A stretch of DNA of 64,000 nucleotides from Casuarius casuarius (lineage: Eukaryota; Chordata; Aves; Casuariiformes; Casuariidae): assembly GCA_003342895.1 (NCBI GenBank), contig PTFA01000086.1:1262939-1326938 (forward strand), in the 5' to 3' direction. Every line of letters starts with the position of its first letter. Positions within the stretch are counted from its first letter, which is position 1. Shown here in pieces: positions 35,301 through 47,620 of this stretch. Made by a program: the position numbers and the translations under genes. The notes under the pieces are model-generated. The model was not told where the DNA came from. It saw only the letters and a program-made list of their open reading frames with translations, and searched no databases.

Positions 35301-38300
35301 AAAAAGAGAAACAAACTTGTCCACCTCAGTAATGAGTCTGAGCGCAGAGCGGAACATTGACAGCAGCAAACACAACAGTGGAACAACAACATGTAGAGAA
35401 AACAACGACTCATACAAAATGACACCTCTGATGCAACACTCTCTTGAACAGAGTCATTTGCTGGTTGAATCTAACTCCAAAGGGATTTGTTTCTATTTAC
35501 TGCAATATATTAAAGTACCACCCCCCAGCGATGCTAATATGGAGACTTGACACAGAATATACATTCAAGCTACTTGCACAAAAGTAGAGAAAAGCAGAGT
35601 CTTGCATCAACACTTAAAGCTTACAAATGTTTGCGTATGCACATGTTTGGTTATCATTTTCCAGCAGCTCCCAAATTGGTATTAGCAGCAAAACAGAAAA
35701 AAGGTAATACCATTTTCCTGAACTATTGGATCTCTTTGTTTCAATAAGTCAGCTACCATTAAAGAATGAACTGCTCCATTTTTCAGGAAAAATAGATGCT
35801 ATAGGCAATAATAGTCACAATTAACATTTATATCACGGAACATTTTATGTAACTAATGTTACATGTTGTTAATGTTTTCTCTTTCTTGACCATCTCTGCA
35901 CCACTTACAGTTTCCACATTTACATCAATTAACAGTTCTATCCACTCCACAACCGTTGCTCTGAATCATTGCACAGTTTACGTATAACAAACAAAAACTG
36001 CTTTGACTGATGATGTGAGTGTTGCAATCCAACTGCTGACTACTGTCAGAATCAATTCCTTTTGTAAATAATCTGGAAAAAAGTTTCTCCACCTAAAGCA
36101 GGCCAGATGCATCACACAAAATTTTTTCTGTGAAACTTTTATTTTAGCCTTTAGGTTGGAAGCTCTGCATTCTGTTCCTTCCATCTAGAGTTTTAAACTT
36201 CTACCTTTTTTTTCCCCCTCTCCACCTTAAGTTTATGGAAAAATCCAGAACAGCAAAACACAAAGTGTGGGGAGGGGACAATTGAGAAATATTATTCATG
36301 TACACACAAGATGAACAAAGCCCAGAATAGTCTTTCCAACCATTCATGATTAAGTTCTATAATTTTTAGAATTTCTGTCTGTACTCACATTGATATTCTA
36401 GTGACCATTTCATGAAATTACCTGTCCTAGGGATATCAAGACAGTGAAACAAAAAAGCTAAAGCTTTGTAACAGAGAGCAGGGAAGGGGAAAACATGAAC
36501 TCAGGCTTGGCAAGGAGCTGCTACTGGCACTTTAGCCAGATGGTTTGGTTGGCAGAGGTGAAATCTAGGGTATTTTTCTCAGTTGTAAAAGCCACACAGC
36601 CAATGAGGACAAATAATCCTCCTAGCTAGGAGATTCACAAAGCAGAAAAACTTCCAGAGCTCCGTCATGCCTGCCAAACTCAGGCTAAAGACGTAAGAGA
36701 GAATGCAAAAAGAAGTCACATTTTCAGGTGCTGTACATTAATATCACTTTACTGAAGTCAGCAACAGAGAAAGCAGCCAATATATTCCTTCTACATTACA
36801 CTCTCTCTCAAAACGCCTGAATTTAGAGCAATTTGACACAAGGACTAAACTAAAACTCACTTCAGCTTCTTTTAGGGACCCAGACCCAGAAATCACTTTA
36901 TAGAAAGCCTATAGAAAAAGGAACAGCTGCTTGATTATGGAGCCAAATGTGCTGCTTTAGACACAGTTATACGTGTTCTAAAACCTAATGTATACACAAT
37001 GTATTTCCTACTTTTGTGCATATGTATAAACACACACACCTTATGTTGTGCAAACAAAATTCAGACTAAAAGGATTTGTACCTGGACTTTAATTGTTTTC
37101 TAGGGGAGAGAAGGCCAAAGAACCTTAAAATAAGATTTCCATACCTATATAACATTTAAATAAATGCACTATCAGACATACCTATATGGCTCCAGTCCTT
37201 ACATAAACTGTTTTTAAATGAATAAACATAAGAGCATAAGAGAATGAAAAAATCCTCCATTATTCATTAAAGACTTTTAGTGCTTCATTAATTTTGTTGC
37301 TATAATCCAATTCCGATTAGCCGGGCTGTTAAACAGCCATTGTCAGGTGCTGCTAAAGTGCATGAATTTCTTTTCAGACTACAGCAGTGTCATTTGAATG
37401 TAGTTAGCAGCATCTCATCAGGTGTTACGGCCATGCCTGCAGAGTACAAATTAACTGTGACTTCTTTAGCACTTCTTTTTTTAATCATGTTTTCATATGA
37501 ATTTTCATTTAGACATAACACAGTAGAAAAGCAGTTAGCATTTTAGATTGCTTAGCAAAACCAGCCTGTTGGGTCATAAGAAAAACATAGGCATGACAAG
37601 AAGAAAGGGGAGGGAAAGCAAAGACACACGTTCTGACCCAAAGCTGTCTGCTGATGACCCGATGGGGCAAGCAGTAATGAAGCATTTACATGCAAAACTC
37701 CAGATCTCCAAATTTAAATTCCATAAGGTTCCTTAGGCCTAATTTCTCCCTGCAGGACAGAAACTTTTAGCAGCCAAGACAGAGATTGCTAATACTACAA
37801 ACGAGCTCCACTAACCCTGAAGAGGCATCAGCTTGCAGTTTACCTTCTCATTTATTGTTCTCAAATGCCTCTTCTCTAGATTTCTTGCTCGCTCACCAGG
37901 TGCTGTGCTTTGAGGAGTTAGAGCCTCACATTTTAGACCCATTCTGTTTTTCAAATAAGTCCAGTTTTTCTAGAATGCTGAAAAGCTGCAACTTCACCCA
38001 AAAACCATCAGAAGCATAGATTCTTTCTTCGACTTCAGTGGCATAATGCGTGGCTAGAACTGGGAAAGAAAACAGGGAATATTTTAATGATGTAGTCAGT
38101 GGGCAGCAGGCAACGGAGTCCAAGAAGGGTCTAGAAGACCCTGCGGTGTGCTAAGCTGCAGCTGGGTGAATTGCCAGGTCAAAGCCTCGCTGGTAGCACC
38201 ACAAGTGTTACAGTAGAGAAGGGAGCTCAGCAGCCAACTTCTCTGCTAGAAACAGACTTTCTTCCAGGTTCATAATTAGACCTAAGACATTAATCCTCAG

Positions 38301-41300
38301 AACATGGTTTGAGGCCCCTGTTCCACTCTGAGGAACATTCAGTTTATTTTTGAAAAAACATCTAGTATACTCCACAGATTTCATACAAACCTTCTGAATG
38401 CTGAAATAAAGGCTGCTCTCAATGGCTAAATATTTTAATATCACAAGGTTAAAAGTGGATTTCTTTTCCCCCTCTTTTAAAGAGGGAAGGAGTTTATTAC
38501 AAGTCCGTATATGTTATTCAAGACAACTCAGAAGTGCTCACCAACCCACTGGGACTAGATCAGACCTATGGTGATCCTACAGGAGTAATTTAAGCAGCTA
38601 GTCCCATAATCTAGCTGTTACTCAAACTATTCCTTTATTTTTTCCAGTTAATCTTGGCATCGACACTAACAACTGAACATTTAAAGTCTTTAGAAAACTT
38701 AGTTGAGAAGCCTTTGTAAAAATTTGTAAGAAAAATAACACAAAGCTTCTAAGATAAGGTTTTCTATGGCAAGCTGTAAACTTTGATCTATTTTTAACCA
38801 CAGAAAGATCCTCCTCTGTCTTTCATTTCAGACCCATGTATTATATGAGAACCTACAGAAAATTCCTTTGAGAAAATAATTTTAAAAAAACTCTCTAAAA
38901 AGAGAGGAATAGTAGCTATTGTTTCCTCAGCCGTATGAGCTTTTCAGAACTGCGTGATCATGAACACTTGCCCATGTAATGACCAAGTGTATATCCAACC
39001 GGTCTTTGGGGCATGAAGTTATTGCAGGTAGGCTCTATTATAATAAAGTACTAAGTCAGGCATAACTTAAGCATGTTTCAGACACACAACTACGTGTATT
39101 TTAAAATCTGATCAAAAGCATTGTTAATATCCAAGCTATTTTAAGAACGTGCAGCCCCTTTCCGATGGCTTAAGCACTTATGTTCTACCTTTATAAAGTA
39201 TTTAGGCAAATAAAAGCCCAAAGCGATTAGCGATCACTGCATAGTGTAACATGCAAGAGGAAGTGTTATTCCCTATTAAAATTATATCTAAAGTGATAGT
39301 TTTAAACCAGCCCTTCAAACCTCCTACCATGGGCATGGGGGCAGGGGGTAGAGGGAAAACTACTTTTGCAGATTGTTTCTTTATAAAGAAACAAAGAAAT
39401 GTATATAGACTGTAAAAAAGAAAAAGAAAGAAAGAAAAAAGCTGATGAAAGTCTACAAAACACTTTAATAATTTAAATGACCTTCATATAATCTAGATTT
39501 AGAATGGAGGAAGGACTTCCAGATCTGTTTGTTTGGCTGTACTGTTTTCAATTCCTCCATTTCAAAAAATCTGTATGAAGTCTGCACAACAATTTCCCAC
39601 AGAAAAGTGACTGAAGACAAATTTATCAGAAATTGCATCCACCTGTACAGGGCAACAGAAGCCACAGGACTTTGCAAGAAACAAGCTTTTTGCCTGCAAG
39701 TACTTCCTCTGAATCAAATGTGGTTTTTTTGGTTTTTTGGTTTTTTTTTTATGGTGATGATTCTTTAAGAGTTGACTTGGAAGATGCAGTCACCAGTGTT
39801 AATATATTCTGTTACAAAATGACAGCTGATAGTATTCAGCAAGTCTTCGGGTGAAACAATTTCCTGAGGAGCAGCATCCTGGAATCTATTACCCAAGAAG
39901 TCTCACAAGTAGAATTGTAGAAAAAAGTTAAATTTAATTTAGGGTTATAGGAAAAATTTAATCTGAAATCTAATGCGTTATCCCAACTATTTTTACATCA
40001 TTCACTGGAGGCCTCGTTTAGGCAACTAGTATTATTTAAATGATGAGAAAAAGAAGTACAAACCATTTCATGAATGATTCTGAGACATATTATAATCTTA
40101 CTAGAAGCATGCAATGTTTATTTCTTTAACTGCCTTTAGTGAAAAAGCATGCATGTTTAAAAGACTTTATTGGTGAGAAAAAAGCTTCGTATACGTGTCA
40201 GTCCAAAGAAAGGACAGTAAAGTGGTTGATGTAGGGTGGAAAAATGTTTCAGTTCTTCTACCCTGCCTATGCCCAGCAGTGAACTTATGGCAGATAAAAC
40301 CAGTGACAAGTCTACATTTTCTTGGGCCACCTAATCTCTTTTTGACCACCTGTAGCTCTGCCTACCCTAGAACAGAGGTCCACACGGACGAGGCCTGCAC
40401 ACTTGTCTTGTCTGCCTGGTATCTCGCTATCTGCATTGCTTTTGACTCATGAAAGAGGTGACTGGGGAAAATGAGCACATGATTTGATGTTATTTTGAGA
40501 GATCATGGGAAATGTTCAGTACTATTTATTATGCAAAACAGGACTCCTGATCACAGGGCACAACTTTTACATCATTGAGCCTGGCAGATTTCTATATAGT
40601 CTTGTTAATACAGGAAACTCATGAAAGTTATGTTTTTCTTTTCTCTTACTAAAGGTTTTCTCCAGAATTTTTACAAACACATGTTCAAGGCAATGACAAT
40701 TAAGCATTTCATACTACAACCTGCCAGTTGTTATATCTTGTAAAAGAAGTTTATTTATGGAATACTGCTTTCATAATGTAATTAAAATGCATAGGACATG
40801 CTTTCAGAATCTCTTGTGCATAGTCTAAAGCTTTGGAAATTAAAAAAAGTCAACCATCTCTCATTTTACTTAATACTGTAAATACCATGATCCTATTTTC
40901 TCTGTCACCGTGGCAGGATAAAAGAATTCTTACTGTGAAACGTTCATTCTCGAGGAACCCGTTAAAGTTTAAGTTTGTGAATGCAGAGCCTGCCTGATGA
41001 AACACATTTCCCCAGAGTGGATCACAACCTGTGTCACTCACTGTTGCAGGAAACAGTATTTGCAGAGGAACTTTTCATAGAGGCTCTTTTTAAGCTTTAA
41101 TGCTACCATTAGTCAGGGAACACTAAGGGAAGATCAATGCTATTTGAGCACAATTTACTAGTTGGGGATGAGTAACAAGAATGAACAACAGGAGCTGGTA
41201 TTCTATTGCAGAACATTTAGAGTACATTTAGGCCTTTGTAAAAATATTACATATTTCAGAGAGAGTTTGGAGAATTAATCTGTGGAACCAAAGCAAACAT

Positions 41301-44300
41301 TTAGCTTGGAGGGAAGGAGAGAAAAAACAAAAAAAGACAAAAAACAACAGAAAAAACACACAGCTATTTTAGTGTTAAATACAGATATACCTAAGGCAAA
41401 ATTCAAAATTTGGCACCTAAGTAAAGTTAGAAAGCACCTGAGCATATAAAGATTCTTAATGCTGTATTCAATATGTTAATGTTTTAAATTGGGATTCTCA
41501 ACATTATTCTCAACAGTATATTAAGGAGGACTGTTAACTCTTGGAAATCTGGTTGAAATCCATGATGGGGGGGAAAATTGAGAGGACAATTTTCAAAAGC
41601 TTTGAACTTTAATATGTCTGAAGTTTCTATACAGTTGTGTGATACCTGTACATAAAGAGACTGGTTGTGAAGTCTGGCAGACAGGGAGACTGCCTGTGGG
41701 AAAGGATGGAGCTGCAACAGTTACCTCCCGTCACCTCAGCCACAATAACTGAGCACAAATTTTAAGTTCATCCCAACTTCAAAGCAGTGTTTCAAATTGA
41801 TGAATTTTACTTTGCAGCTGGGGTGTGCCACACATTAGGTGCATCAAAAGCACATCCACCTGTGCATAGCTCTAAAAATTCATCTTCAACTGCATACAAA
41901 AGTCCACTAAAAACACATAAAATACTAACTACTTCTGGTAATATCCTTAAAATAGCATTCTGGATTTAACTGAACACAGAGATTTAAAAGAAAGGCAACT
42001 TCTACTTTGATGCAACTTATGCAAGTTATTTAAGCCTACTAGTGGTCTGCACTGCAAGCATAAAGCAACGAACTACGGTAAACAGCTAACAAGATTTACA
42101 GTGATGTGCAATTATCTATTGAAACCTGCGTAACCTACTTTAGGTGCACAGAGGTGAATGAATTCATTTACCTTTGTCCACCTAAGAGGGAGGCATATTA
42201 GCATAAGGGTAGATGCTTGACAGCCAGTGGAGAGAGAAAAAGGTATTTCCAGAGCGCGATTTATCCCCATCTTCTAGGATGGAAGTAATTGCCCTCTGGA
42301 GATGTCTGTCTGTCTAATATATATACACACACATATATATACACACACACACACACACACATATATGTAAAGGAACTGACAAGTAGCTTAGGGAAGGCAT
42401 ATAACTTTTAGGCATATGAAGTCTACTTCATACTCCTTCAGAATCCATCTATGGCTTTTAGTGGAACACTCTGAGAGGAAAACCAGAAAATAAATGGATG
42501 CAGCGGGAGATTTGATAATACAACTGTTAAAAGATGATTAGTTAAATAGGAAAAGTGTAAAAATTTAAGTTCCTGCTGTGGTTACTCTGTTAGACATGTG
42601 CACATATTAAGAACAATGTGAAACAGAAGTTCGGAATACAAAGATATATTCAATTACACATGAAGAATTTGCATATTTTTCAAAAAATCTAGCACAAAGT
42701 AATACTGTACATTGTGGTCTCAAGAAAGTAAAACAGCATCTCTTTCTCTATTTCTCTTTATCCTTTTCAGAACCCTGTACATTTTCAAATGATAATATTA
42801 GATGCTATTTCCAGCTTCCTCAGTGATGCAGCCGTGTTACAGCAGGAAGCTGTTAAATAGGGTGAATAGATTGGATACGAGGCAGCATATTACAAGACAC
42901 AGCGAAGTAGTATGTGAGCGAGGCAACTTAAATATTTGGGGGTTCTCCCCCCTCCCCATTTTTTAAACTGTTTTTTCAACAGTGTTGTCCAGGATACTCT
43001 CTCTCTGCCCCCTTTTTAAAAGGCATGCTGCCCACAAGAAAACTTTTGGCTTTCTTCAAGGCCTTCTCAGTAGGGCTATAACCGACTGTCGTTTCCAGCT
43101 TCCTTGGATGCAAAGAACCCAGGCAAGGAATCAGCATGGCCAAAATAAAATGCAACAGCATTTCTAACTGTGGACAAATTCAACTATTAAAGAGTAACAA
43201 GTGTGTACTTCTTCCGTTAATCTGCATTTTCAAGTAGTACCTGTGACTGTCAGCTCTTCTACACCCTGCTTTCCCCTTCAGTCAGGGCCCAAATAAAACG
43301 ATTACAACAGGGGCCGTTGTAGGTATTGCTCTTGATTTTGACACAGGAGGAAGTGTTTTAAACTCAACATATATTCAAGGCCACCTGAGACTTTCCAACA
43401 TTTCCATGTGCCTGTTCATTACTAGTGACTGATCAATTGCTCATCCCTAGTATGGGAAAGACAGAAAGTGATTTTTCCACTTAAGGACAAGCTCCACTAG
43501 AAAATAGCTGCTAGAGTTTCAGTGCTGATACTTGAAGCCTCCAAACACCCACTACTTATGTTACAGGTTTTGGGTTTCACAGGAGCTCCCTTCTTACCAG
43601 CACAATCTGACATTTCACTTTCACACCTGCGAAATACCTTCACTTCAGAATATTTGTCCCCATCAGCTACTCGATCTCCTCTACAGTCAAGGCCATGAGC
43701 AGCACTATTAATATATATTTGTGGTTAATTACATGACAGGTGCCAAAACAGTGGCACAAAAATGCAGAAGAGTTGTAAGGCATTTTTTTGTTTTATAGGG
43801 ATGCTTGCAAGCCTAGTTTGGGAAATACTCATTTACTCGGAAATGAAACTTTTCATTAAAAATTGAAAAAGATGATAGCCAAAACTCCAAGGACTTACAG
43901 TCAACTACAAAACCAATGTAGTTGTGGCTTAAAGTTTTCTAATGTTTCTGTTGGCTAGTGAAAGTAATTATAAAAAGTTTGGAGAGAACAAGTATTTCAT
44001 CTGAACCTTCTGATAGTAGGACAGCACAAAGAAGTGCTACCACTTCAGAATTCCCACCTTTCTCTGCTAGCAGTGCTATCTCTCTTAAAGCATGTAAGAG
44101 ATATTAAGTACACAAGCCAAATTTCACCCACTGCAAATCAAGATGATTGGAAGATATCCTGCATAGAAAAAAATGGATGAAATCAGCCTGGAAGATGTAG
44201 TCCAGAGTGCATTTAATGCACTGCAGCCTGATGTGCATCTCAGATGTTCGTGGCTAGACCAAAACCCTCCAACATGCATCCAGCAAGGTCCTCAGCACCA

Positions 44301-46744
44301 GCTGGCTTACTCCACAGTGGGGAAAAGCAGGGATTTGCCTCTTCTGCTGTGCACTGCTCATAAACACAGACAACCAGCACACTTTGGGCCAAGGTCCTAA
44401 ATAAACAAGACTGTTGCTTTTTTTTGGAAAAATGTATTCCATTAACCGCATATGTCTAAACAGTTCAAACAAACCTCGCCCTTTTCATTATATTGGATAA
44501 ACTATATTGGATTATAACTGGACAAAACCCATAATTTTAGTTCTTGAAGTTATTTAATTCATTCCGTATCCATTCACGAGAACAAGGCTTTTAAGAACAA
44601 CCCCATCTGTGTGGCTATGAAATCCCTCCCACTAAGATGACATACATTATTTGTTATCTCTACCTTGGACTAATGTTTTCTTCAAGAGATGTGAACATCA
44701 CACAATGCTTTTGTGCCTGATCAGTTTTGAAATAGACTTCAAAACTGTTGCCCTTTGTGATATGTATGCAATGTCAAAATTGTGCATGCACAGACTGAAT
44801 GCACACAACTGACTTTGAAGAAAGAGGTGTATTTAGATTTCTCAATAAAAAAAGGAAAGTGAAATAATATTACTGAGACATCCAAAGTATTTGCATCAGA
44901 ATTTGTTAAATTTGTGTGTTAGATTTTAAAAATATGACAAGCTGGGTCTTGACTATAGGATCCTGAATTTGTATAGAAAAAAGTTACATAACTGATGTAA
45001 AAATATACAAAAAGCAGAATCTAAAACCGAGGAAAGTTTAGTCAGCTCTCTCACAGAGAGGATATTTTGTTCCTGAGGACATTAGTAACATGCAGCACAA
45101 ATGCTCTCTGCTCAAAAGCATACATGCTCAGACTATATAAACACCACAAATCAAAATACCTCAATTGTCAATGATTTTTCCCTATGGGGTGGTAAAAATG
45201 AGGTGAATAGTCACTAACCTAAGAGTTTGTGCAAAAGTTTTTGTATTATTGGTTTCAATATACTTTATTGCAAATCAAATGTTATTGCTTTTACCAGAGT
45301 ACCTGTAGTTTTTTTTTTTTCCTCTCAAACTACATAACATCTAAAATTTAACCTCTCTCAGAATATAAGCAGCATGAAAAAATACTGAGAATATTTGGTT
45401 TGGTTCTGGGCGTATATCACAAGGTGAATGAAAGGAGTCCTAGGGAACATTAAGTAAGAATCAAAACCTTTCAAATGAAATTTTAAATCCTCAGATATAA
45501 TTCCATTGCTGTGATCTAAATCCCTATGAAATTTTATAGGGCTTAAAAATAGTTATACCAGAACCCACTTAATTGCTAGAAAAGCTTCCAGGTTTAATTT
45601 CCATTAAATTCTATGACTCCCCCTACCAAAAGGTCTTAACAGCATGATGAAAATGTTAATACTGCTGATGGGTGACCCTCACTGATACTGGACAAACCAG
45701 AACTTCTTCCATGAATCTAAAAGCAAGATACCTACAGTCGTGGCATCATACTATCAAGAAATGTACGTTCCTAATGTTTACTTCTCTAAGACATATTTAC
45801 TGCAAAAACCAAAATTTATTCTTGGGGACTGTAAATTGGCCTACTTATTATTTCATATGAGCGAAGGCTGCTTTTAAAAAAAAAAAAATGTGCAAAAGTT
45901 CATGTGCTAGCATAAGCTAAATAATTAGGATTATCATTTGTGTGGAGAAAGCCAGAAACACATTCAAAAGCAGTGGCTGCTGGAAAAAGATACAGTTTGG
46001 AAAAAAACTTCATGGATTTTTCCACTGTTCTTTTTTCTCTCCATTCCTGATCTAAAGTCCTGTTGGAAACATGACAGTTCAAATATTTATTTGTGTTTCC
46101 ACAGAATTAAAGGTTTATACCTCTGCACAACAGAATTATTTCTTTCTAAATATTATTTCAAAATACATAACTATTCTTTTCCACAAATACCTTTAAAAGT
46201 CAAGTATACAGCAATTAATATATTAGAAAAAATAGCTCTGAATAGAATAGTCTTCATTCCCATAAGGGACCAGTTACACGGTCAGGTTCGGAAGTGCTGG
46301 GGAGGGAAGGTCTGCATTTCCCCATGTCAGCTGGCATCAGCAAGTCTAGCACCAAATCTTACAGTAGATCTGTGCACTACTTGAGGGGACAGTGCCATTT
46401 TTTCAGAGTTGAAGTTGTATTTAACCTAGGAGTTATGATTTTGTAAAAAACGTCATCCATTTGACATATCCATGACCCAAGATGTTCGTACTGTGGCTTT
46501 GATGCATTTTTACTATGGAGAGAGTTCGCTAAGCTTGTTGCAGGCTGTAACACATGCATATAATGGACTGTGCATCATGAGCAACAGCAAAGTTATAGCC
46601 ATAAATTGGAGTGATTAGTTACCCAGTCCCATTGGATGGCAAAAGTTACCATAAAATGCTCTCTGAGCGACCTAAAGTTAATACATATCAATAGTTTACA
46701 CCAGACCCCTTGCTCTATGTGATCCTGAGGGACAACCACATCAT
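32396..46744. other. Long repeat-poor non-coding stretch
   Basis: Fourteen kilobases without a recognisable gene or element apart from the microsatellite at 42317. One unknown base lies at 33257. A doubled TTAATCATT motif lies at 35173-35193. Purine runs (39415-39440) and T/G runs (39722-39750) are present. Such length without young repeats is ordinary for bird introns and gene deserts. Confidence 0.55.
42317..42369. repeat. Compound (AT)n(AC)n microsatellite, 53 bp alternating
   Basis: Blocks of AT, AC, AT, then a ten-unit AC run, then AT again. The whole 53 bp alternate purine and pyrimidine without a break. TG/CA alternation has moderate Z-DNA potential, lower than the CG-bearing tract at 25083. 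Confidence 0.93.
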
Positions 46745-47620
46745 TTTTTCCTGATGATACAAAACTAGGAGTGGCTGATACACCAGAGGGCTGTGCTGCT
46801 ATTCAGAGGAACCTCGACAGGCTGGAGATCTCTCTCCAGATGGCAGAGAGGAACCTCATAAAGTTCAAAGGGAAGTGCAGAGTCCTTCATCTAGGGAGGA
46901 ATAACCCCATGTACAGGCTGGGGCCTGATCTGCTGGAAAGTAGCTCTGTGGAGAAGGACCTGGAGGTCCTGGTGGACAAGCTGACCATGAGCCAGCAATG
47001 TGCCCTTACAGCCAAGAAGGCCAATGGTATCCTGGGCTGCATTAGGAAGAGCATGGCCAGCAGGTCAAGGGATGTGATCTTCCACCTCTGCTCAACCCTG
47101 GTGAGGCCACATCTGGAGTACCACGTCCAGTTCTGGGGTCCCCAATACAAGAGAGACATGGAGCTACTGAAGCGAGTCCAGTGGAGGGCTACTAAGATGA
47201 TGAAGGGACTGGAACATCTCTTGTATGAGGAAAGGCTGAAAGAGCTGGGACTGTTCAGCCTGGAGAAGAGAAGACTGAAGGGGGGATCTTATCAATGTGT
47301 ACAAGTATCTGAAGGGAGGGTGTAAAGAGGATGGGGCCAGACTCTTCTTAGGGGCACCCATGGATGAGATACAGCAGGCACAAACTGAGACACAGGAAGT
47401 TTTGTCTGAACACGAGGAAAAACGCCTTTACTGTGAGGGTGACAACACCAGAACAGGTTACCCAGAGAGGTTGTAAAGTGTCCTTCCTTGGAGATACTCA
47501 AAAGCTATCTGGACACAATCCTGGGCAGCATGCTCTAGGTGACTCTGCGGGGGGGGGGGGGGGGTTGGACTAGATGATCTCGAGGTCCCTTCCAACCTCA
47601 ACCATTCTGTGAGTCTGTGA
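46745..47620 (+). mobile_element. CR1 LINE retrotransposon, 5'-truncated copy with complete 3' end
   Basis: CR1 is the dominant non-LTR retrotransposon of birds and reptiles and copies itself by target-primed reverse transcription. This copy begins abruptly at the catalytic box of the reverse transcriptase (a FADD-like motif, read here as FPDD at 46747-46758) and runs through the C-terminal RT region and 3' UTR. The end carries the hallmark GGACTAGATGATCTC and CCCTTCCAACCTCAACCATT segments. It then closes with the 8-bp repeat units ATTCTGTG and AGTCTGTG, which are diagnostic of CR1 and replace a poly-A tail. Nothing upstream of about 46745 resembles the rest of ORF2, as expected for the usual 5' truncation. 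A G16 run (47549-47564) sits where most copies have a mixed GC stretch. Family assignment is very secure; subfamily cannot be fixed by eye. Confidence 0.97.
46747..47504 (+). pseudogene. Fossil CR1 ORF2 fragment (C-terminal reverse transcriptase)
   Basis: This is the coding remnant inside the CR1 copy. One frame is open from 46747 to the stop at 47323-47325. In order it shows the mutated RT active-site box (FPDD instead of FADD), [11 protein letters not shown], the MSQQCAL and [12 protein letters not shown] segments, [21 protein letters not shown] and LFSLEKRR, all characteristic of avian CR1. Just after LFSLEKRR an extra base in a G run (about 47278-47286) shifts the frame. The expected continuation ([12 protein letters not shown]) resumes in the next frame, and further indels and stops follow. 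A codon is missing in two places relative to the usual family pattern. The RT fingers and palm and the endonuclease domain are absent, so no functional protein can be made. The first half of the frame was probably kept open by chance after a relatively recent insertion. Confidence 0.93.
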
